The notes under the pieces: model-generated
What the model was told of the DNA's origin: nothing
What the model saw: the letters and a program-made list of their open reading frames with translations, nothing else
The model's database searches: none
Program-made: the position numbers and the translations under genes
NCBI RefSeq assembly: GCF_017562075.2
Contig: NC_054082.1
Location: forward strand, 27,218,208-27,282,207
Direction: 5' to 3'
DNA length: 64,000 nt
Origin: Anopheles merus
Lineage: Eukaryota; Arthropoda; Insecta; Diptera; Culicidae
Shown here: piece after piece, positions 60,801 through 64,000 of the stretch
How the letters are laid out: each line of letters starts with the position of its first letter
Position numbering within the stretch: the first letter of the stretch is position 1

Positions 60801-63661
60801 CTTTCATCTCCGCGATTGATGCCGCCCTCGAAAGCAATCGCAGCGGTATTCATGCAGATTTGGAAGCATTTTTTTGGGGCGTTGGAGTTGGAGTTGGTGA
60901 TGGTGATGTAGGTTTTTTTCCGGTTGTTATTGTTGGAAAATCTGCCACCGCGCGGTCGCGAACGGTGTGTCGTTGGAAGTAATGATTCAGCTGTTGCTGC
61001 TGCTGCTGCTGCTGCTGCTCGAGACACATCTGGAGAGGATTTTTAATGGCAATTTTGAAACTTTTGAACAATTCATTGTGTGGTGTAAGATATGTTAGCT
61101 TTCGTGCTGGCATACCTACCGGCGGCAGGATTGTTTGAACGAATGTTAGCAATAGCTCACGATCAGTGATATTTGTAACTTTTTGGCTGCTAGTGGAGGT
61201 TGGTGGTTGATGGTTTGTTTACCAGTAGTAGAGTCTGTTACTGAAACGAACGAGGTACTAGATATTGGTTAAGCGACCGAGACTAGTTCGCGCCTGAGAC
61301 AGGTCTGGACAGTCACAGTTCTAGGATTGAAGTTCAGTGTCTGTAGTGAGATCGTTATCAGCTTCAGGACCGTTCTGTAGATGTTCCAGGAAATGTATGG
61401 GCTCAGAATCAATTCCAGAACCGGTATAAATTCTAGATAAGTTTCAGGATCACCACGGGATCAGAATATGTTGAAGATTCCTGACGTGATACCTACACCG
61501 GTATGGGTTCAACATCAGTTCTACGAACGATATAGGTTTTTGAAGATCAGTACGCAATAAGGATATTTTCTAGGATTTGTCCAATAACCGAACGATAGAT
61601 TCCGAATCAGATCCCGAATAATCTTCGTTCATCTAATCAACGTTCATCGGTTCTTTATGAATCATAAAGATCTGTTAGAACCTTCTTAACCATCTTACGC
61701 GTAAAATAAACGATACTATCTCGTGTAAGATGTTGCACTGTTCGATTGGTACGATCGGTAGTGGAGCACACGTCTGTTGTATGGTGGCCTTCGACAGCAC
61801 GGCCCCTAGCCCGTTTGGAGTCCATTCAGCGAAAATTTACCTGCTGTGCTTTGCGTTCCTGGGAGCTCCGGGGGGAATACGACTGTCGCTGTGCCTTACT
61901 GGGCTTGAAGACGCTCAAATAACGCAACTGCTGTCTGTCTGTTTGTTGCAGGGATACTCGACCACCGAATCGTTCCACCAAGATCGCTCCGTGCTAGACC
62001 GTTACTTACAGGGTTTCCCACGATTTATTGGTCAGTTCCCATGATTTTTTGGTGCGTTCCCACGATATTTTGGTCGTATCCCATAGATTTTTGGTTCGTT
62101 CCCATAATAAATTGGTATTTTCCGCTTGGATATCAATACAATGGGACCAAAAAATTCTGGGAAACGGCCAAAAAATCGTGGGAACGCACCAAAAAAATAT
62201 GGGAACTCACTAAAAATTGATGGGATCCAACCAATAAATCGTGGGAAACCCTGTAACGTAACGGAGGAGCGACGCACGTTTTTTGGCTCCTCCGATCCCT
62301 TTCTTGTTGTGTGTCGTGAATTCAATGCTTGTCTGTGATCATTGCGTTCTCCTATCCAACTGTCCTACAAAAAACATCCTAATACACCAGGTCATTCATC
62401 TCCTTTAATACAAATATGAACGTGAACCGCATGACCAGATCGTTCACAAAATGGGTAGGACGACACGTCGAAATAAAAATCGCCCTGATCTGCCAAATAA
62501 TTTTCAACTTGTAATAAACTAATTATATTATTGTTGTGTAATATAACCATTTACCATATATACATCAACTGAAATGAACTAATGAAACGCAATTCACGCT
62601 CAGTTCATCTAGATTAAAGTACTAGTACGTTCACGTTCATAAAAATGAACCTAATTGCCCAAGCCTAATCCAAACCTGAGCTGGAATCAGATGCAGTTTC
62701 AGGGCCGTTATAGGTTCGGGATAAATTTCAGATTCGTTATGGGGTTCGGAATCATTTCCAGTATAAGTTAAGGTTAGGATCAGTGCTAAGATCAATATGG
62801 AATCAGGATATGTTCTAGCAGCGTTATAGATTAGGGATCAGTTTCTCAGTTCACTTAAGCTTGGGAAAAGTTGAGAATATCATCTGGGATAAGTCCCATA
62901 AGCCACATTCTCGAAGTTGTTTTTTATCATAAAGAATACGAAATAATGTATGTGTCAGTATCAATAACTCATATGCAATTAACTATCTGAATGATAGTAT
63001 TTTATTGATGATAAGATACGGCAGAAGTATGTTATACAAAAATCAGTTAAATTCTCTATGACTATTGCCTTAAACTTCACATGAAACCAGGCATATAGCG
63101 ACTTATAGAATTGGATAGCAATCCTTAAATCATTGGTATAGCAAGATAGCAGATGTAAAAGGCAGCATTCTAAAATATTTCTGCTTCTTCAAAGTCACGA
63201 GACCAGTTTGTAATGTGATTTTTAGACATGCTTTTTGCGCAGCCTAACCCCTTAAAAAACAGACTTACTTTCGTTGCGCATGTGGGGTAAATAATAGAAA
63301 ACACATAATTTTTGCAACAACACAATTGAACGTCCACGAAAGGTAAAGACGCACAAAACAAGACAAATCGCTCATTTTCACCCTCACTGCGCTTCCATAG
63401 CACAGCACAATACCGTTTGCAACAAACGCTGCTCATCACAACCCATTCACTGATTCTTCCCATCCACCGCTTCCTCTCCACCGCAGGTCGAAACCATCGG
63501 TGACGCTTACATGGTCGTGTCCGGGCTTCCGGTGCGGAACGGTAATCTGCACGCGCGGGAAATCTCCCGCATGGCGCTCCGGCTGCTGGCGGCCGTCTAC
63601 AAGTTCACCATACGCCATCGGCCGAACGAGCAGCTACGGTTGCGGATAGGACTGCACAGCG
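29147..63661 (+). CDS. Receptor-type guanylate cyclase, NPR-A/B class (13 exons, 3' end outside window)
   Basis: This gene spans a transmembrane receptor that would convert GTP to cGMP when a peptide ligand binds outside the cell. Thirteen exons with GT-AG boundaries and matching phases join into one frame: 29147-29771, 33759-34157, 46119-46233, 47353-47497, 49459-49758, 49849-49984, 50075-50286, 50363-50858, 50930-51085, 52026-52200, 57740-57889, 57976-58168 and 63487-63661. Residues from the Met at 29147 are: signal peptide 1-31, linker 32-134, ANF-type ligand-binding fold 135 to about 550, membrane helix about 577-599, kinase-homology domain about 650-915, dimerisation coiled coil 920-970, and cyclase domain from 971, still open at 1092. 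The catalytic-domain order and motifs match vertebrate NPR-A/B closely. Among Drosophila receptor cyclases I suspect CG31183 is the counterpart, from memory and unverified. The rest of the cyclase domain and the stop codon lie beyond the right edge. The ligand is unknown. Confidence 0.93.
29772..33758 (+). other. Intron 1 of the guanylate cyclase gene (3,987 bp)
   Basis: The donor GTGATG and acceptor CCCTGCAG are inferred from the continuity of the ligand-binding domain. I see no exon, RNA gene or clear transposon inside. The longest open frame (31313-31864, minus strand, 183 codons) has no recognisable domain. There are short TG/CA runs near 31253-31270 and 32083-32110. Confidence 0.8.
33759..34157 (+). 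CDS. Guanylate cyclase exon 2: ligand-binding domain
   Basis: This exon encodes residues 209-341. The acceptor is CCCTGCAG|ATG at 33758/33759; the split codon G|AT gives Asp. The first residues, DVFFGPICDYVIAPIARY, match the NPR pattern of a 'FxGPxCxYxxAPxxR' strand followed by 'W..P..T.G'. The sequons NWT and NETS point to an extracellular domain. The donor is AAGAA|GTAAGT at 34157/34158, phase 1. An open frame upstream of the acceptor (from 33722) and downstream of the donor is intronic read-through and is not counted. Confidence 0.92.
44112..44182. repeat. Dispersed repeat fragment, copy A (in intron 2)
   Basis: It begins AACATGGCTGAAAC and continues with TTTTCACGC, ATGTATGTAC and AACTGTC. 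It aligns with 55145-55214 at roughly three quarters identity. TTTCACGC/GCGTGAAA inverted motifs lie just before it (44086-44107). Confidence 0.5.
44440..44905 (-). mobile_element. Degenerate non-LTR retrotransposon fragment (RT C-terminal region)
   Basis: On the minus strand, broken frames give PILEYASVIWKPSFT (about 44873-44829), then LPPYETRLQLFGLHSLS (about 44810-44760), IDSPDLLSFIMLYVP-like text, and LLSCFRWFNHFYSLFAFDSP followed by LNSFRNR near 44600-44530. This order is the C-terminal part of reverse transcriptases of jockey/I-type elements ('pilEYas.vW.P', 'LP.y..Rl.l..l.sL..RR', 'fN.....fdf....fr'). Frameshifts separate the pieces. It is an old, dead, 5'-truncated copy. Confidence 0.6.
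46119..46233 (+). CDS. Guanylate cyclase exon 3: ligand-binding domain
   Basis: This short 115-bp exon encodes residues 342-380, after a 12-kb intron. The acceptor is CCTTGCAG|TTG at 46118/46119; the split codon A|TT gives Ile. It reads IVIMCASPSTIREIMLAAAE and ends in the hallmark YVFFNIEIFG, which corresponds to 'YVFFHLDIFG' of NPR-A. The donor is GGAAG|GTACGT at 46233/46234, phase 2. Confidence 0.93.
46234..47352 (+). other. Intron 3 of the guanylate cyclase gene (1,119 bp)
   Basis: The donor is GTACGT and the acceptor CACCCACAG. I see nothing in it except a C-rich stretch near 46818-46840. Confidence 0.85.
47353..47497 (+). CDS. Guanylate cyclase exon 4: ligand-binding domain
   Basis: This exon encodes residues 380-428. 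The acceptor is CACCCACAG|C at 47352/47353; the phase-2 codon AG|C gives Ser. It contains PPWYAKNDTDERNQKAKEAF and TALLQVV, a segment equivalent to the NPR region around 'PW.RGD..D..A..AF...L'. The donor is AAGGAG|GTAAGT at 47497/47498, phase 0. The exon is relatively polar and typical of the membrane-proximal lobe of the ligand-binding fold. Confidence 0.9.
47498..49458 (+). other. Intron 4 of the guanylate cyclase gene (1,961 bp)
   Basis: The donor is GTAAGT and the acceptor TTGTTTTAG. It contains an interrupted CT-rich tract at 47880-47926 and an A-rich run near 49000-49020. No gene is visible. Confidence 0.85.
49459..49758 (+). CDS. Guanylate cyclase exon 5: ligand-binding domain
   Basis: This exon is exactly 100 codons (residues 429-528), phase 0 at both ends. 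The acceptor is TTGTTTTAG|GTG at 49458/49459 and the donor is TTTGAG|GTAAGT at 49758/49759. It carries VSTFVTAFYDAVLLYAYALN and, further on, LAQLMWGRSFKGITGNVTID followed by NGDRISNYSLLDLNP. These are the standard 'AFhDavlLY' and 'nrsFeGvtGnvtiDenGDR.sdysl.d' motifs of ANF-receptor domains. NDS, NGT, NVT and NYS are sequons. It opens a compact cluster of five exons separated by introns of 71-90 bp. Confidence 0.95.
49849..49984 (+). CDS. Guanylate cyclase exon 6: end of ectodomain
   Basis: This exon encodes residues 529-573. The acceptor is CCTTTCAG|GTC at 49848/49849. It reads VVANYYYGGGLQFVEGKAIH and continues to CGFDGSLCPDN, the conserved 'CGFdgs.Cp' juxtamembrane Cys pair of receptor cyclases. 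The donor is GATAATT|GTAAGC at 49984/49985, phase 1. The following intron is 90 bp and has no in-frame stop (see findings). Confidence 0.93.
50075..50286 (+). CDS. Guanylate cyclase exon 7: transmembrane helix and juxtamembrane segment
   Basis: This exon encodes residues 574-644. The acceptor is CCTCACACAG|CAC at 50074/50075. A single hydrophobic segment of about 23 residues (AILSLVLGVCVVCMGIASIV, about 577-599) is followed by GYRHYKLEAEINSMTWKVNP. The WKV motif and the charged juxtamembrane stretch are typical of the cytoplasmic side just before the kinase-homology domain. The Arg/His/Ser-rich end (RGHRGSFHSMVKRGSQ) resembles the phosphorylated juxtamembrane region of NPR-A, so it is a plausible regulatory phosphorylation segment (inference). 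The donor is CAAGCC|GTAAGT at 50286/50287, phase 0. Confidence 0.94.
50363..50858 (+). CDS. Guanylate cyclase exon 8: kinase-homology domain, N-lobe and catalytic-loop region
   Basis: This is the longest internal exon (residues 645-809). The acceptor is CTCCCTTGCAG|ACG at 50362/50363. The ATP-binding Lys is present in KVAIKKI (Lys675), but a Gly-rich loop is not evident. Further motifs are FKRMKDIQHDHLVRFYGAC, TEYCPKGSLQDILENE, LDWMFKISL and KGMAFLHS. Where active kinases have HRDxKxxN this protein has HSHGSLKSSN (765-774), so the catalytic Asp is missing, as in all receptor cyclases. DFG is kept (787-789). The domain is therefore a pseudokinase that relays ligand binding to the cyclase. The donor is CTGGCAAA|GTATGT at 50858/50859, phase 1. 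Confidence 0.95.
50930..51085 (+). CDS. Guanylate cyclase exon 9: kinase-homology domain, C-lobe
   Basis: This exon encodes residues 810-861. The acceptor is CTATTTGCAG|AGC at 50929/50930; the split codon A|AG gives Lys. It reads KLLWTAPELLRDP, then GDVYSFGIIIQEIVSRQGPF and YLGTEEKSPK, matching the NPR motifs 'kLLWTAPElLR', 'GDvYSFGIilqEi..R.GpFy' and 'SPKEI'. The donor is CCCAAAG|GTAAGC at 51085/51086, phase 1. An antisense ORF on the other strand ends only 15 bp past this exon. Confidence 0.95.
51100..51807 (-). CDS. Unrecognised intronless gene nested antisense in intron 9 (235 aa)
   Basis: This single open frame starts with MPPKKPGKKVTIQLRP at 51807 in good context (AAAATGCC) and ends at a TAA at 51100. 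I chose this ATG because the seven codons before it begin with TTG, not ATG. The product is highly charged: a basic N-terminus, a low-complexity part (DPAAGTSSGAP), then KKSRYKIYEIPRKSEFSEYL, a probably helical EYLLKLRREQERLEQDD, and in the second half KERHPFKELVSNYLRRSS and NWEQVFEDSLRKMAAERS. The C-terminus has an RRRRRR run. There is no signal peptide, membrane helix or family motif that I know. Codon use is GC-rich at third positions like the neighbouring exons, unlike the AT-rich introns, which supports real coding. Its function is unknown. Confidence 0.6.
   Translation of the reverse strand: MPPKKPGKKVTIQLRPLQRARGSSFEQDPAAGTSSGAPVKAVLKKSRYKIYEIPRKSEFSEYLLKLRREQERLEQDDADLRVEPPAHEAAGPSRQAEARPKLIMFDNPISPVRQGSVVEYRPKERHPFKELVSNYLRRSSHPKQLLGLYKIPVVKNWEQVFEDSLRKMAAERSTRREQWKQPRLQWLDDLEEANRQLPEPTRNRRNMFDPSICCFLAWCGGRRRRRRLGQRWSDA
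51808..52025 (-). promoter_or_regulatory. Probable promoter region of the nested antisense gene with DRE-like motif
   Basis: The 218 bp between the nested ATG and exon 10 are all the upstream space that gene has. On the minus strand they contain TATCGATT (51907-51914), one base off the Drosophila DRE consensus TATCGATA, about 100 bp before the ATG, a typical distance in housekeeping promoters. No TATA box is clear. Confidence 0.35.
52026..52200 (+). CDS. Guanylate cyclase exon 10: end of kinase-homology domain
   Basis: This exon encodes residues 862-920. The acceptor is TCATTTGCAG|AAA at 52025/52026; the split codon G|AA gives Glu. It contains EIIKLVRDGPGILDAPFRP, MIKCWSEEPTDRPDFSGLK and IIRKINK. 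The 'CW.E.P..RPdF' block closes a kinase C-lobe and leads into the coiled coil. The donor is AACAA|GTAAGT at 52200/52201, phase 2. The open frame that extends upstream to 51920 is intron sequence. Confidence 0.95.
54805..54882. repeat. (TC)n microsatellite, 39 units, in intron 10
   Basis: This is an uninterrupted TC run in the transcribed strand of the guanylate cyclase gene. Its length suggests that it is highly polymorphic. Confidence 0.97.
55145..55214. repeat. Dispersed repeat fragment, copy B (in intron 10)
   Basis: It begins AACATGGCTGAAAC and continues with ATTTTACGC, ATGTTTGTAC and AACTGTC, the counterpart of copy A. It is followed by a small direct repeat, GCAATTAAT. Confidence 0.5.
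55753..56058. mobile_element. hAT-like MITE, copy 2 (in intron 10)
   Basis: The ends are GAGGGGTCTCCAAACTACGG and the inverse AGTTTGGAGACCCTTG. Both subterminal regions carry CGGCCCTC. It matches copy 1 end to end by eye (for example the shared 'AACGGCCCTCAACA'-like block near the right end), but the two have diverged. It is non-autonomous, with no transposase frame. Confidence 0.6.
57740..57889 (+). CDS. Guanylate cyclase exon 11: dimerisation coiled coil
   Basis: This 150-bp exon encodes residues 920-970. The acceptor is CTCTTGCAG|AGAA at 57739/57740; the phase-2 codon AA|A gives Lys. It reads GNILDNLLQRMEQYANNLEA, then LVDERTQDYFEEKRKCEELL and YQLLPK. This is the very conserved signalling helix of receptor cyclases, with the heptad pattern that sets the dimer register of the two cyclase domains. 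The donor is CCCAA|GTAAGT at 57889/57890, phase 2. Confidence 0.96.
57976..58168 (+). CDS. Guanylate cyclase exon 12: first half of catalytic domain
   Basis: This exon encodes residues 970-1034. The acceptor is CTTGCACAG|ATCC at 57975/57976. It starts SVAAQLIMGKSV and carries VTIYFSDIVGFTSISAQSTP and VVDLLNDLYTCFDSI. The two metal-binding Asp residues of class III cyclases fall at about 996 (SDIVGF) and 1024 (CFD). It ends NFDVYK. The donor is TACAAG|GTAAGT at 58168/58169, phase 0. Nothing in this segment suggests loss of activity. Confidence 0.96.
58470..58970. repeat. Inverted-repeat-rich segment, probable unclassified MITE
   Basis: It contains a perfect 18-bp palindrome AGGCTGAAATTTCAGCCT (58477-58494) and, 430 bp later, GATTTCAGCCTGC again. 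It also holds an inverted pair TTTTGTATGGAGTGTTT (58909-58925) with AAACTCCATACAAAAA (58950-58965), nested with GCAGGCT/AGCCTGC, and TTTTCGAGCAG twice. There is no coding capacity. The repeated and complementary motifs at both ends suggest a MITE or a compound of MITE pieces. Confidence 0.45.
59192..59884 (-). mobile_element. Non-LTR retrotransposon fragment with RT palm motif (degenerate)
   Basis: The minus strand encodes, in two frames, NVTCQVKVNGKLSRSLATTK and then VIRDSRV, GTIFYKSTQILIYADNIDII (the YADD box, here YADN), AENLGLQINEAKTK and FEVVPQFTYL. After the LGARMLA stretch the frame jumps to text from near the ORF end (GRPQR), so the thumb region is deleted. The 3' end is a TAAG-repeat tail (59192-59206 on the plus strand reads CTTACTTACTTACTT). 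The element is dead. Confidence 0.75.
59885..60050 (+). mobile_element. Second non-LTR fragment, opposite orientation
   Basis: The plus strand reads RRRGAQSKARWLDQVKRDLT followed by EIGCLHGWEAAARDRTRT to a stop at about 60048. This is the typical C-terminal 'R.RWlDqV..Dl.......W...A.dR..w' tail of non-LTR ORF2 proteins. It abuts the minus-strand RT fragment almost exactly, so the two are either an inverted rearrangement of one element or two nested insertions. Confidence 0.6.
60991..61019. repeat. CTG trinucleotide repeat in intron 12
   Basis: One CTG, one TTG and then eight CTG units run to the end. GGAGTT and GGTGAT short repeats lie just upstream (about 60877-60910). This is non-coding here; the poly-Gln reading on the minus strand has no gene context. 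Confidence 0.85.
61380..61660. repeat. Degenerate minisatellite, block 1
   Basis: Imperfect repeats of roughly 28-33 bp share a core like GGATCAGTTCCAGAACCG followed by GTATAGGTTC. Examples are CAGAATCAATTCCAGAACCG, AACATCAGTTCTACGAACGA and CCGAATCAGATCCCGAATAA. The units are strongly diverged. Confidence 0.45.
62008..62254. mobile_element. Palindromic MITE built of 21-bp modules, copy 2 (in intron 12)
   Basis: It has the same length (247 bp) and ends as the copy at 14504-14750, with about a dozen substitutions by eye, so roughly 95 percent identical. It is flanked by TA on both sides. It lies within the transcribed region of the guanylate cyclase gene and within a segment of otherwise unknown origin. 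Confidence 0.75.
62685..62850. repeat. Degenerate minisatellite, block 2
   Basis: It has the same kind of units as block 1, for example CAGTTTCAGGGCCGTTATAG, CGGAATCATTTCCAGTATAA and TTAGGATCAGTGCTAAGATC. A segment of about 1 kb, mostly unrelated, separates it from block 1. Confidence 0.45.
63487..63661 (+). CDS. Guanylate cyclase exon 13: catalytic domain with GTP-specifying Glu (partial gene end)
   Basis: This exon encodes residues 1035-1092. The acceptor is CTCCACCGCAG|GTC at 63486/63487. It reads VETIGDAYMVVSGLPVRNGN, then RHRPNEQLRLRIGLHSG. In the receptor-cyclase family the Glu of VETIGDAY helps choose GTP over ATP, and it is present (Glu1036). The donor is CACAGCG|GTAAGT at 63661/63662, phase 1. 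The next exon should encode the PVCAGVVG-type block and lies outside the window. Confidence 0.96.
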
Positions 63662-64000
63662 GTAAGTGTACACAGAGGGTGGATGGCATCTTAAGACCGA
63701 TTAGTAACGTGCTTTTGAAGTGTGCGCAAGCTTTTAACCATTTTGGATCGAGACGCAACGGACTGACGGCACGCGGGTGCAGTGACGCGTTGATAAGAAG
63801 TTTTGGAAAAACCAGCAGCAGCAATCAGCAGCAAGCCCGCACTGCCTTCCGGCACTGACTGTTGGGACATTCCTTACTGTCACCGACAGTAACCATCCAA
63901 AATGACGGCGTGTGTTTTATTTTTAACGCTCAAAATGGTAAATTAACAGCAGCAGCCACCACCGTCGTCACAGTTAGTAGGTGTGAAGTTGGCTTCACTG

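Larger units (their letters stand above)
58169..63486 (+). other. Intron 12 of the guanylate cyclase gene (5,318 bp), rich in mobile DNA
   Basis: It interrupts the cyclase domain between VYK and VETIGDAY. It is crowded with repeats: an inverted-repeat segment (58470-58970), two non-LTR fragments in opposite orientation (59192-60050), a CTG run (60991-61019), a degenerate minisatellite in two blocks (61380-61660 and 62685-62850), and a palindromic MITE (62008-62254) inside a segment of unknown origin. Confidence 0.85.

Noticed and set aside
60749..61152. Poly-Gln or poly-Ala protein on the minus strand
   Set aside because: It is an artefact of the CTG repeat in intron 12, with no start context or flanking conserved sequence.

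Overview
The window looks like nuclear DNA of a dipteran insect, most likely an Anopheles mosquito. The grounds are AT-rich non-coding DNA with long TC, TG and CTG microsatellites, many degraded non-LTR retrotransposon pieces, MITEs, a tRNA-type SINE, and one large gene cut into small exons by GT-AG introns of 71 bp to 12 kb. The species assignment is inference. There is no sign of bacterial or viral organisation: no operons, no dense ORFs and no CRISPR array.

One large gene dominates the right half on the + strand. Thirteen coding exons between 29147 and 63661 join in frame. They encode a single-pass receptor guanylate cyclase of the natriuretic-peptide-receptor (NPR-A/B) type. In order they give a signal peptide, a Ser/Asn-rich linker, an ANF-type ligand-binding ectodomain, one membrane helix, a kinase-homology domain without the HRD catalytic Asp, a dimerisation coiled coil, and the first part of the class III cyclase domain. 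The gene runs off the right edge after exon 13, so the end of the cyclase domain and the stop codon are missing. About 1,092 residues are encoded here.

The 940-bp intron 9 carries an intronless ORF of 235 codons on the opposite strand (51100-51807), with a DRE-like motif about 100 bp upstream. I do not recognise its product. Its 3' end reaches almost to the exon 9 donor.

Positions 1 to about 28.6 kb hold no coding exon that I can support. They contain a textbook recursive-splicing (ratchet) site at 4165/4166, a tRNA-derived SINE with target duplications (7081-7291), an hAT-like MITE (8815-9112), a possible Inr+DPE promoter (7462), microsatellites and a palindromic MITE (14504-14750). The ratchet site suggests that this DNA is the inside of a very long + strand intron, perhaps a 5' UTR intron of the cyclase gene itself.

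Introns 2, 10 and 12 have collected repeats: a non-LTR remnant at 44.4-44.9 kb, a second hAT-like MITE at 55.75 kb, inverted-repeat DNA at 58.47-58.97 kb, two oppositely oriented non-LTR fragments at 59.19-60.05 kb, a decayed minisatellite (61.4-62.85 kb), and a second copy of the palindromic MITE (62008-62254). The most unusual structure is this 247-bp element. Its two arms are each built of five 21-bp modules, and one copy lies inside an intron where it would be transcribed as a long hairpin.
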